A stretch of DNA of 64,000 nt. It comes from [Clostridium] symbiosum (GTDB taxonomy: Bacteria; Bacillota; Clostridia; Lachnospirales; Lachnospiraceae). Every line of letters begins with the position of its first letter. Position 1 is the first letter of the stretch. Under the pieces are notes generated by a model that saw only the letters and a list, made by a program, of their open reading frames with translations, had not been told where the DNA came from and ran no database searches. This document shows positions 1-7,296 of the stretch, piece after piece. The stretch lies in the NCBI GenBank assembly GCA_021769625.1, contig JAETSN010000016.1, forward strand, positions 1-64,000. Direction: 5' to 3'. Made by a program: the position numbers and the translations under genes.

Positions 1-63
1 CTTTTTACGATCTGTGTTCTCCCAACTTCCATAGCTCTCTGTCTCCCGCCCGATACGATCTCT

Positions 64-95
64 CAAAGAAAAACAGGGACAAATCCTGCCCCTGT
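64..95 (-). terminator. Rho-independent terminator after rnfA
   Basis: Read on the minus strand, a hairpin with stem ACAGGG/CCCTGT (73-78 pairing with 90-95) is followed by TTTTTCTTT. It lies about 20 bases past the rnfA stop codon and should end the rnf transcript there. An ATG at 30-32 could begin another minus-strand gene running off the window, but too little remains to identify it; its first residues (MEVGRT) do not look like RnfB. Confidence 0.7.
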
Positions 96-115
96 CACCC
101 TTTCGTTTCACTTCC

Positions 116-706
116 TCACAACAGTCCCGAAAACCCGCAGAACGCGATCGCCATCAGCCCCGCCGTGATCAGCACGATGGGCATTCCCTTAAAGGATTCC
201 GGCACATCGTTGTAAGCCATCTTCTCCCGCAATCCCGCCAGGATCACGATCGAGATCGTAAAGCCCACAGCCGTTGCGAACCCGTTGACAACGCTCGCCA
301 GAATACCGTACTGCTTCGTCACATTGGTCAGCGCCACGCCGAGCACCGCGCAGTTTGTCGTGATCAGCGGCAGATAAATCCCCAGCGACTGATAGAGGGA
401 GGGGATGAACTTCTTTAAAAACATCTCCACGAACTGCACTAACGCTGCAATGACAAGTATAAAAACGATAGTCTGCAGGTATTCAATATGCAGGGGCACC
501 AGCATAAACTGATAGATCGCTGCCGCCACCAGCGAGGATATCGTGATGACGAAGATGATCGCCGCCCCCATGCCCGCCGCCGTCTCCGTCTTCTTGGACA
601 CGCCGAGGAACGGGCAGAGCCCCAGGAACTGGCTCAGCACAACATTGCTCACCAGAGAGGAACTGATTAAAATGATCAATAAATCTTTTACTGTTTCCAT
701 GCTCAT
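116..706 (-). CDS. rnfA: Rnf electron transport complex subunit RnfA
   Basis: RnfA is an integral membrane subunit of the ferredoxin:NAD+ oxidoreductase (Rnf), which couples electron transfer to Na+ or H+ export. The 196-residue protein has about six hydrophobic helices. Two cysteines sit in the family motifs LCPFLG (Cys31) and TTNC (Cys119); in the RnfA/NqrE family these help hold a [2Fe-2S] cluster inside the membrane together with RnfE. The start overlaps the rnfE stop by four bases (ATGA), so translation is coupled. It is the last rnf gene seen here: a terminator follows and no rnfB is present in the window. Identification is firm. Confidence 0.96.
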   Translation of the reverse strand: MSMETVKDLLIILISSSLVSNVVLSQFLGLCPFLGVSKKTETAAGMGAAIIFVITISSLVAAAIYQFMLVPLHIEYLQTIVFILVIAALVQFVEMFLKKFIPSLYQSLGIYLPLITTNCAVLGVALTNVTKQYGILASVVNGFATAVGFTISIVILAGLREKMAYNDVPESFKGMPIVLITAGLMAIAFCGFSGLL

Positions 707-1413
707 GCCTCCCCCGCTTCCGTATCATAAAATTTCCTTTTTCCGCAGCCCTCTTCCCCGCAGTTCATGCAGTCCTCGCTGCAGCCGGAGCCGATCTTAC
801 TCATATCTTTTCCCTTTTTCTCCCCTGCGATCTTGATCTTGTTCTGCAGGGCGGTCAGCGCCGCCAGCACAAAGAACGCGCCGGGCGCCATGACGAAGAT
901 CGCGCAGGGCACATAGGAGGACGGCATCACAGAAAGGCCGAATACCTTGCCGGAACCGATCAGCTCACGCACCGCGCCGATACAGGTCAGCGCAAAGGAA
1001 AAGCCAAGCCCCATGCCAATGCCGTCAAACAGCGAAGGCAGCACCGGATTCTTGGAGGCGTAAGCCTCCGCACGCCCCAGAATAATACAGTTCACCACGA
1101 TCAGCGGGATATAAATGCCGAGCGCCTCATAGAGGGAGGGCAGAAACCCTTCCAGAAGCAGTTCCATCATCGTCACAAAGGAGGCGATGATCACGATAAA
1201 AGCCGGAATACGCACCTTATCCGGGATGATATTCCGCAGCAGGGAAATGATCATGTTGCTCAGTGCCAGCACCACCATCGTGGTCAGCCCCATCCCCAGG
1301 CCGTTTATGGCGGAAGTTGTCACCGCCAGCGTGGGGCACATGCCCAGCATCAGCACAAAGGTGGGATTTTCTTTAAACAGGCCGTTCACCAGCCTGGACT
1401 TTATTTCACTCAT
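703..1413 (-). CDS. rnfE: Rnf electron transport complex subunit RnfE
   Basis: RnfE is the partner membrane subunit of RnfA (NqrD/RnfE family) with about six transmembrane helices. Cys26 (MLGMCPT) and Cys109 (VVNC) match the conserved cysteines that complete the membrane iron-sulfur site with RnfA. After the last helix there is a soluble tail of about 40 residues holding four cysteines at 211, 215, 218 and 223 (CSEDCMNCGEEGC), enough to bind a metal or an iron-sulfur cluster. The core family does not need such a tail; its role is unknown. The gene overlaps rnfG and rnfA by four bases on each side. Confidence 0.95.
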   Translation of the reverse strand: MSEIKSRLVNGLFKENPTFVLMLGMCPTLAVTTSAINGLGMGLTTMVVLALSNMIISLLRNIIPDKVRIPAFIVIIASFVTMMELLLEGFLPSLYEALGIYIPLIVVNCIILGRAEAYASKNPVLPSLFDGIGMGLGFSFALTCIGAVRELIGSGKVFGLSVMPSSYVPCAIFVMAPGAFFVLAALTALQNKIKIAGEKKGKDMSKIGSGCSEDCMNCGEEGCGKRKFYDTEAGEA

Positions 1414-2036
1414 TTAGCCGCACCTCCCAATTCATTCTGAAAGTAATACAGCCCGGCATTGACGCCGTTAACCACTGCATTCGTCGTGATCGTGGCGCCG
1501 GAGATCGCGTCGATCTGGTGATCCGCCACCGCTCCTGTCTTCGTGTACTCATACTTTTCAGCCGACTTTCCGGCAAACTGGGGCTTTAACACTTCATCCG
1601 CCCTCATGCCGAGGCCCGCCGTCTCCGAAATGCTCAACAGAGAGATGCCGTTCAGCACGCCCTCATTCGTAACGCCCATGGTAAACTGGATGTCGCCGCC
1701 GTACCCCTCATGGGAGGTCACCGTCAGCACAAAACCCAGCGTATTTCCCGCGCCATCCTGCGCGATCATGACTTCATCGATATCCTGCGATGCAAACGGA
1801 GTATCTGAAGAAGCCAGCACCTGCGCCGCCTCTCCCGTATCAAAGCCCTCCAGCTCCGCAAAGGAATCCGCCTCCGCAAAAACCTCCTGACAGGCCTGCT
1901 GCTTTTTGAGCCTCTTCTGCTCCGCGATCGGTTCTTTCGTGAGCTGGTATACGCCGCCCAGCACCAGCCCGGCGATCAGGGTGATCGCTACGATGATGCC
2001 CGCATCCCTGAACATGGATCTTATCTCGTTATTCAT
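1410..2036 (-). CDS. rnfG: Rnf electron transport complex subunit RnfG (FMN protein)
   Basis: RnfG is a membrane-anchored flavoprotein carrying covalently bound FMN on the outer face. The 208-residue protein begins MNNEIRSMF, has one N-terminal transmembrane helix (about residues 12-30) and an extracytoplasmic FMN-binding domain. The attachment motif SGAT is at residues 179-182, with Thr182 the expected phosphoester link. The reading frame stays open upstream to 2402, but that part is out-of-frame rnfD sequence; the ATG at 2034-2036 overlaps the rnfD stop in an ATGA junction like the others in this operon, so it is taken as the start. Confidence 0.95.
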   Translation of the reverse strand: MNNEIRSMFRDAGIIVAITLIAGLVLGGVYQLTKEPIAEQKRLKKQQACQEVFAEADSFAELEGFDTGEAAQVLASSDTPFASQDIDEVMIAQDGAGNTLGFVLTVTSHEGYGGDIQFTMGVTNEGVLNGISLLSISETAGLGMRADEVLKPQFAGKSAEKYEYTKTGAVADHQIDAISGATITTNAVVNGVNAGLYYFQNELGGAAK

Positions 2037-2956
2037 ACCGCTTCTCCCCCTTTCCCGAACGCTTTCGGAAGAGTGATCTTCTCGATCAGAGGCACGAGCA
2101 GGTTGCCGATGATGATCGCATAGGAAACACCTTCGGAAGATGCCCCGAATACCCGGAAGATACCTGTCAGGATCCCCAGAAAGATACCGTACAGGTACTG
2201 CCCCTTCTTTGTAATGGGCCTTGTCACATAGTCCGTCGCCATAAAGAACGCGCCCAGCATCAGGCCGCCGCCTGCCAGATGCGCCGATATGTAGGCGGGA
2301 TCCAAGCCGTGGCCGCCGAACAGGCAGATAAATACCACAAAGCTGACGATATAACTGCCCGGGATCTTCAGATCGATGATCCCCAGAAGGATCAGGATAC
2401 ATGCCCCCACGACGATCGCGATCATGGACGTCTCCCCGATGGTCCCGCCGGTCCTGCCGACCACCATGGAGAACACATCCGGCGTGATGCCGGACTTCAA
2501 CTGCGCGAGAGGCGTCGCCCCCGTATACGCGTCACAGTCAAAATTAGTCATGATGGAGGTGAAGGAGATCAGCAGAAAACACCTTGCGCCCAGCGCCGGG
2601 TTCATAAAGTTCTGTCCGATGCCGCCGAAGAGCATCTTCACCACCAGGATCGCGAAAATACCGCCCACCAGGCCGATCCACCAGGGCGCCATCGGCGGCA
2701 GGTTCAGGGACAACAAAAGTCCCGTCACCACAGCGGAAAAATCCCCTATGGTCACCGTTTTTTTCATCAGTTTTTCATACACAAACTCCGTTGCCACGCA
2801 GCTTGCCACCGTCACACAGATCAGCAGCAGCGCATGCATTCCGAAATTATAAATACCAAATCCGGCAGCAGGAAGCAGAGCAAGTACGACCGCCAGCATA
2901 ATGGAGCTGGTCGTCACTTTGGATCTGACATGCGGATTGGATGATACATGTAACAT
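2033..2956 (-). CDS. rnfD: Rnf electron transport complex subunit RnfD (FMN protein)
   Basis: RnfD is the large membrane subunit related to NqrB. The 307-residue sequence is mostly transmembrane helices and contains the covalent FMN attachment motif TGATPLA, with Thr148 as the likely link. It would pass electrons between RnfC and RnfG during ion translocation. The start ATG follows a GAGG Shine-Dalgarno sequence. A 104-base gap holding two strong hairpins separates it from rnfC upstream, whereas every downstream junction in the operon is a four-base overlap. Confidence 0.96.
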   Translation of the reverse strand: MLHVSSNPHVRSKVTTSSIMLAVVLALLPAAGFGIYNFGMHALLLICVTVASCVATEFVYEKLMKKTVTIGDFSAVVTGLLLSLNLPPMAPWWIGLVGGIFAILVVKMLFGGIGQNFMNPALGARCFLLISFTSIMTNFDCDAYTGATPLAQLKSGITPDVFSMVVGRTGGTIGETSMIAIVVGACILILLGIIDLKIPGSYIVSFVVFICLFGGHGLDPAYISAHLAGGGLMLGAFFMATDYVTRPITKKGQYLYGIFLGILTGIFRVFGASSEGVSYAIIIGNLLVPLIEKITLPKAFGKGGEAV

Positions 2957-2990
2957 ATCACACCTCGTTTCTGCACACTTTTATCTATCC

Positions 2991-3052
2991 GGGTTTGTGT
3001 CAAGCGCGCGCAGACACAAACCCGCGTGTGAAAATCAACATGATTTTCACAC
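2991..3052. repeat. Double hairpin in the rnfC-rnfD gap
   Basis: Two adjacent perfect inverted repeats. The first has an 11 bp stem (GGGTTTGTGTC at 2991-3001 with 3013-3023) around a GC-rich loop. The second has a 12 bp stem (GTGTGAAAATCA at 3026-3037 with 3041-3052) and a three-base loop. Neither is followed by a T-tract, so they are unlikely to terminate; inside an operon they would more likely stabilise an RNA end or mark a processing site. A diverged copy of the first hairpin lies at 23803-23834. Confidence 0.75.
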
Positions 3053-3060
3053 TGTCCTCT

Positions 3061-4377
3061 CTACTTTTTCTTCTTCGCAAGTTCCATCTTGCGCATGGAC
3101 TTGATGGACTGCGTCAGCGGCCTCTTCGCCGGACAGATATAGCTGCAGCAGCCGCACTCCACACACTCTAAGCCGTTCAGCTTTAAAAACGTTTCCGAGT
3201 CATCGTGGATGGACGCCACCATCAGCTTGTTCGGCACCAGACGCTGGGGACAGGCCTCCACGCATCTCCCGCACTTGATGCACGCCGTGGGCTCCATCTC
3301 CGAGACATCATCCTTTGTCAGACACAGAAGCGCCGATGCTGTCTTCGTCGTCGGCACATGCAGGTCAAACATGCCGAATCCCATCATCGGCCCGCCGGAA
3401 ACCACCTTCGCGGGCTCTTCCTTAAATCCGCCCGCCTCCTCGATCAGCTCGTCATACATGGTCCCGATCCTGACGATAAAGTTCCTCGGACCATTGATGG
3501 CGTCCCCCGTCACCGTCACGATGCGGTACATCAGCGGTTTCCCGTCCGTCACCGCATGATAGATCGCAACGATCGTGTCCACATTGTCCACGATACAGCC
3601 CGCGTCCGCCGGCAGCATGGAGGAATTGATGGCGCGCCCCGTTGTGGCATAGATAATGGAACGCTCTGATCCCTGCGGATACTTTGTCTTCAGGGGCGTC
3701 ACCATGATATCCGGCTCATCCTTCGTCAGCTTTTTTAAGAGCGCGATCGCATCGGGCTTATTCTCTTCCACCGCCAAGATACCCTTCGCATGGTCAAACA
3801 GCCGCAGCATGATCTTCAGGCCGCCGATCAGCTTTTCCGGCTCCTCTATCATCCTTCTGTAATCCGAGGTCAGGTACGGCTCGCACTCCGCACAGTTCGC
3901 TATGATATAATCGATCTTATCCGGCTCCTTCGGGGAAAGCTTGATAAACGTCGGGAATCCCGCGCCGCCCATGCCCACGATACCGGCTTCCCGGATGATC
4001 GCGATGATCTCTTCCTTGCTCAGCTCCTCATAGGGCTTATGCTTCGGATATTCCACCTCCTCATAGAGTCCGTCATTCTCTATGACGATACTCATCACCT
4101 CATTGCTGGTGACCACCCTTCTCGGCTCGATCGCCTTGACCGTCCCGGACACCGTCGCGTAAATGGGCGCCGACACAAAACCGGATGCCTCCGCGATCTT
4201 CTGCCCCTGCAGTACATGGTCCCCCTTCTGCACGATCGGCGAAGCCGGCGCACCGATATGCTGGGATAACGGATAGACCAGTTCTCCTTTGGGCAGCACC
4301 GCCTTGATGGGCTTGTCCTTGGACAGCTCTTTCCCCTCAAACGGATGGATCCCGCCCACAAATGTTGATTTAGCCAT
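3061..4377 (-). CDS. rnfC: Rnf electron transport complex subunit RnfC
   Basis: RnfC is the peripheral subunit that carries the NADH site and iron-sulfur clusters. The 438-residue protein has the N-terminal RnfC barrel-like region, an NADH/FMN-binding region (glycine-rich GMGGAGFPTF near residue 135) and two [4Fe-4S] ferredoxin motifs, CIKCGRCVEACP at 366 and CVECGCCSYICP at 405, ending in a lysine-rich tail. The length is typical of clostridial RnfC. The ATG has an AGAGGG Shine-Dalgarno sequence. It is the first gene of the rnfCDGEA operon and has a plausible promoter about 50 bases upstream. Confidence 0.97.
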   Translation of the reverse strand: MAKSTFVGGIHPFEGKELSKDKPIKAVLPKGELVYPLSQHIGAPASPIVQKGDHVLQGQKIAEASGFVSAPIYATVSGTVKAIEPRRVVTSNEVMSIVIENDGLYEEVEYPKHKPYEELSKEEIIAIIREAGIVGMGGAGFPTFIKLSPKEPDKIDYIIANCAECEPYLTSDYRRMIEEPEKLIGGLKIMLRLFDHAKGILAVEENKPDAIALLKKLTKDEPDIMVTPLKTKYPQGSERSIIYATTGRAINSSMLPADAGCIVDNVDTIVAIYHAVTDGKPLMYRIVTVTGDAINGPRNFIVRIGTMYDELIEEAGGFKEEPAKVVSGGPMMGFGMFDLHVPTTKTASALLCLTKDDVSEMEPTACIKCGRCVEACPQRLVPNKLMVASIHDDSETFLKLNGLECVECGCCSYICPAKRPLTQSIKSMRKMELAKKKK

Positions 4378-4399
4378 TTGATACCCTCTTTTCTGTCAT

Positions 4400-4522
4400 T
4401 TATCTATTTTCTTTATCTATGTATTTTATATGATTGCCTGCCCCATAGTCCAGAAGATTTCTCTCATCATCGCCCTCCGACACAAAAAAACAAAACTGCC
4501 CCGGCGCATTTTCAATGATCAC
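4400..4522 (-). other. Possible small gene or gene remnant upstream of rnfC
   Basis: An open frame ends at 4400 and runs back to an in-frame TAG at 4541-4543. From a GTG at 4520-4522 it would give 40 residues, beginning VIIENAPGQFCFF and ending YIDKENR; the frame just upstream reads CPLCG, a zinc-ribbon-like motif. The charged, protein-like composition suggests the end of a decayed gene or a short peptide. No ATG and no good ribosome site are visible, and the likely rnf promoter lies inside it. I cannot assign a function. Confidence 0.25.
4425..4452 (-). promoter_or_regulatory. Putative rnf operon promoter
   Basis: On the minus strand TGGACT (4447-4452), a 16-base spacer and TATAAA (4425-4430) resemble a sigma-A promoter, 4/6 and 5/6 matches. 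It would give a leader of roughly 40 bases before rnfC. This is prediction from consensus only. Confidence 0.45.
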
Positions 4523-4678
4523 TCTTCCGCACAGTGGACACTATCTTAGACATATCCAGATCTCCTACCTCTACCATTTTACTATCTTTATGCACAATTT
4601 AAAAGAGAAAAATTACTTTTTATTTATTATTTTATGGCGTCCGCTGTCGTCAACCCAACTGAAAGACTCGCTTTCTCA

Positions 4679-4708
4679 TTGCAATCCCTCCCCGCTTTAT
4701 GTTATACT
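4679..4708 (+). promoter_or_regulatory. Putative promoter of the YprB-like exonuclease gene
   Basis: TTGCAA (4679-4684), 18 bases, then TATACT (4703-4708). The predicted start of transcription would place the 4722-4750 hairpin repeat in the leader of the mRNA. Confidence 0.5.
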
Positions 4709-4721
4709 AATGCAAGTAACA

Positions 4722-4750
4722 GCCGCACGCTCCGCGAGCGGTTTCATGCC
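4722..4750. repeat. Hairpin repeat, copy 1 (leader of exonuclease gene)
   Basis: The unit contains CCGC-A-CGC-TCC-GCG-A-GCGG (4723-4741): two stacked stems, an A/A mismatch and a three-base loop. It matches the repeats at 5883-5954 in the CACGCTCCGCGAGC core, but the outer stem has changed on both sides so that pairing is kept. It ends about 20 bases before the start codon at 4773. Confidence 0.7.
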
Positions 4751-4772
4751 AGCGGCAAGAAAGGATAGCAAT

Positions 4773-5876
4773 ATGCGTATAATCCGCCAGAAACTGGATC
4801 TGCCTGCCATCCCTTATCCGGTAGAACAGATCGCACCACTCAACAATATCCTGTTCTTTGATATAGAAACGACAGGTTTTACCGCAAAACGCTCTTCCAT
4901 CTATCTGATAGGGTGCGCTTTTTTTGACGGTACTTCTTTCCGCCTGATCCAGTGGTTTGCAGAAAAATACAGCGAAGAGCAGAAGATCATCGAAGCCTTT
5001 TTCAATATGTCAAAAAACTATACCCACATTGTCCACTTCAACGGCAATAATTTCGACATTCCCTTTATCCAGCAAAAATGCGAATCATACGGGCTTCCTT
5101 ACAATTTCGACCATCTGGCCGGCATCGATCTGTATAAACGGATCGTTCCCTATAAATACTTTTTGAAAATGTCAAACTGCAAACAGAAGACCGTGGAACT
5201 GTTTCTCGGTTTTCAGCGCAGCGATATCTATGACGGCGGCAATCTGATCAATGTCTACCACGGCTACGTCAATGCCCCGTCGGATGCCGCTTTCAGCCTG
5301 CTTCTTCTTCACAATGCAGATGATATCAGGGGGCTGATCCGGATCTTTCCGATACTGGCCTACTATGATATGTTCAATAAGCCCTTAAAAGCAAAAAAAG
5401 TACAGGCCAACACCTATACCGATTACTTTGGCATGGAGCGTCAGGAACTCCTCCTGAAGGTATCACTCCCAGCCGCTCTCCCTGCGCCTGTCCGTTTTCA
5501 TGCAAATTCCTGCTATTTTAACAGCGAGGGCAAATATGCCACCTTCCGCGTTCCGATCTATCAGGAGGAAATGAAATACTTTTACGCCTCCTATAAAGAT
5601 TACTATTATCTTACGGATGAAGATATGGCGGTCCACAAATCCGTATCTTCCTATGTCAACAAAGAATACCGCACACAGGCCACCGCGGAGACCTGCTATA
5701 CCAGAAAATATTCCTCCTATCTCCCTGAATGGGATCTTCTGGTACAGCCCTTCTTCAAGCGGGATTATAAAAGTAAGGAAATATTCTTTGAACTGACGGA
5801 TGATATCAAGACGAGCAGGGATACTTTCTCCCGCTATGCAGAGCATATCCTGCAGATGATGGCTGATACTTATTGA
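4773..5876 (+). CDS. YprB-like ribonuclease H-like exonuclease
   Basis: A 367-residue protein of the RNase H-like (DEDD-type) fold, related to Bacillus YprB. The N-terminal half has the metal-binding motif FFDIETTGF, a second acidic motif HFNGNNFDIPF, and HNADDIRGL as the likely third acidic site, so a 3'-5' exonuclease active site looks complete. The C-terminal half is not recognised. The frame is open from 4515, but the ATG at 4773 is preceded by AGAAAGGATAG and begins the conserved region, so it is chosen. It stands alone on the plus strand, with hairpin repeats on both sides. Confidence 0.8.
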   Translation: MRIIRQKLDLPAIPYPVEQIAPLNNILFFDIETTGFTAKRSSIYLIGCAFFDGTSFRLIQWFAEKYSEEQKIIEAFFNMSKNYTHIVHFNGNNFDIPFIQQKCESYGLPYNFDHLAGIDLYKRIVPYKYFLKMSNCKQKTVELFLGFQRSDIYDGGNLINVYHGYVNAPSDAAFSLLLLHNADDIRGLIRIFPILAYYDMFNKPLKAKKVQANTYTDYFGMERQELLLKVSLPAALPAPVRFHANSCYFNSEGKYATFRVPIYQEEMKYFYASYKDYYYLTDEDMAVHKSVSSYVNKEYRTQATAETCYTRKYSSYLPEWDLLVQPFFKRDYKSKEIFFELTDDIKTSRDTFSRYAEHILQMMADTY

Positions 5877-5882
5877 TATAAG

Positions 5883-5954
5883 CCAACGCCTGCACGCTCC
5901 GCGAGCAGTCTTATGCCAACCAACGCCTGCACGCTCCGCGAGCAGGCTTATGCT
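5883..5954. repeat. Hairpin repeats, copies 2 and 3 (37 bp tandem)
   Basis: Two tandem 37 bp units just after the exonuclease stop codon. Each contains GCCTGC-A-CGC-TCC-GCG-A-GCAGGC (copy 3, about 5925-5947) or the same with one outer mismatch (copy 2, from 5888). They share their core with the repeat at 4722-4750. No T-tract follows, so these are not simple terminators. The 189 bases from 5877 to 6065 otherwise show nothing recognisable. Confidence 0.75.
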
Positions 5955-6065
5955 GATCGAATGCCCACCTTTATATTACACGGCGGGCATTCAGATCTTC
6001 ATTGTCGTCATTGCAACAATGTCTTTTTGTAACTTTTTAACTTCCCTGACAATCCATTACTGCCA

Positions 6066-7100
6066 TCAAAAAACCTCATCCACTTTGATTCCTTTGATAT
6101 CCTCCGCCACCAGATTCATCTTCCGCATCATCTCCTCGATCTCCTTCTGGTAGTCTTCTTTCTGACCGTCAAACTGCACCATGGCTTCCGTCATCTCATC
6201 GCCGGAAGGCGGCGCGACCTGGGTAGCTGCTGTCTGCTCCGAGGAAGCGTTCTTTGGATCCGCCAGAGCTTCCATCTCTTCCTTCCTCTCCTTTGCGGCA
6301 TCGATCTTCTCCTGCTCGGCTTCCTTTTCCTCTTTTTTCTCCTCCGCCTTCTCCTGCAGTTCCTCGGATTTCTCGTCCATATGGTCTTTGGCTTCGTCAA
6401 CCAGCATACCGATGATCTCTTTGCTCGCCGCGGCCAACACTTCATTTTCTTCCTTTTGTGCCTTACGGATGAAATCTTTCTTTAACCGCTCCAGTCTCGT
6501 GGCGCGGATCACCGCGTTATCCGCTGTGATACCGGCCTCCGCTTTTCGCACGGTATCCGTATAAGGCGCTTTTTTCTTTTCCATTTCCAGCGCTTTTTTC
6601 TGATAATCCGTATAGCCCTGTTTATCCAGCTCTGCCAGCCGCTCCTTTTCGTCCTCTGTCAGTTCTTTCGAGAAATCGCCTCTCTCATAAGCTTCTCTCT
6701 TTTCCAGAAGTTCCAGATCCTTCTGCTCCCCGGAATCCTCCGCCACACCGCACTCTTTGCGCCATTTCTCTTTTTCCTCATTGATCCCGGCGATTTCATC
6801 CTGCGCCTTAGCCATATCATTCCTGAGCTGTTCGGCATGATCCCTGATTTCCTGCACATCCGCATCCTTTTTCAGTTCGCCTGCCAGCGCATCCTTTATG
6901 ATCTTGTATGCCCGTTTCTTTGCCAGCGCTTTTTTCTGTTCTATCGGATCAACCTGCCCGTTCAGCATAAGCCCCGGATTTTTCTCCTCTTTCTCCTCCC
7001 GCTTCCTCCCGGAAACGCTGACCACCCCGAATTTTCCCGCCTGCTGCTGCTCCTTGTCCAATGCTCCCGCCTGAATGCTGATGTTTGAATTGATCGTCAT
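6066..7100 (-). CDS. Coiled-coil protein of unknown function
   Basis: A 344-residue, very charged protein (Lys, Glu and Asp dominate) that is almost entirely predicted helix or coiled coil, with long runs such as EEKKEEKEAEQEK near residue 255. It has no signal peptide, membrane segment or enzymatic motif. The N-terminus (MTINSNISIQAGALD) and the QKKALAKKRAYKIIKDALAGEL segment near 55 look like an ordered start to the coil. A likely -10 box TATAAT lies at 7125-7130. A second acidic coiled-coil protein occurs at 35931-36620. The cheR gene lies just upstream, but no functional link is proved. Confidence 0.7.
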   Translation of the reverse strand: MTINSNISIQAGALDKEQQQAGKFGVVSVSGRKREEKEEKNPGLMLNGQVDPIEQKKALAKKRAYKIIKDALAGELKKDADVQEIRDHAEQLRNDMAKAQDEIAGINEEKEKWRKECGVAEDSGEQKDLELLEKREAYERGDFSKELTEDEKERLAELDKQGYTDYQKKALEMEKKKAPYTDTVRKAEAGITADNAVIRATRLERLKKDFIRKAQKEENEVLAAASKEIIGMLVDEAKDHMDEKSEELQEKAEEKKEEKEAEQEKIDAAKERKEEMEALADPKNASSEQTAATQVAPPSGDEMTEAMVQFDGQKEDYQKEIEEMMRKMNLVAEDIKGIKVDEVF

Positions 7101-7257
7101 GCTGTTTTCCCCTTCCCGACTGTAATTATAGAGATTGCAGAGCCATTATTAATAAACCCGTTCCAAATATCTATTATGATCCCATTTGGATAACACCCGT
7201 TAATTATATATAATATCGGATACTTTCCATAAAAAATAAAGTATCTATTATCAAAAA

Positions 7258-7288
7258 TATAAAAAGGCTGCCTGCAAAACAGACAGCC
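7258..7288 (-). terminator. Terminator after cheR
   Basis: Minus-strand stem GGCTGTCTG/CAGGCAGCC (7280-7288 with 7266-7274), a five-base loop and then TTTTTATA. It sits 9 bases past the cheR stop codon. Confidence 0.85.
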
Positions 7289-7296
7289 GCAATCTC

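Noticed and set aside
5950-6153. Plus-strand open frame of 67 codons after the exonuclease gene
   Set aside because: It overlaps the 3' end of the coiled-coil gene, begins inside a repeat and has no ribosome site.
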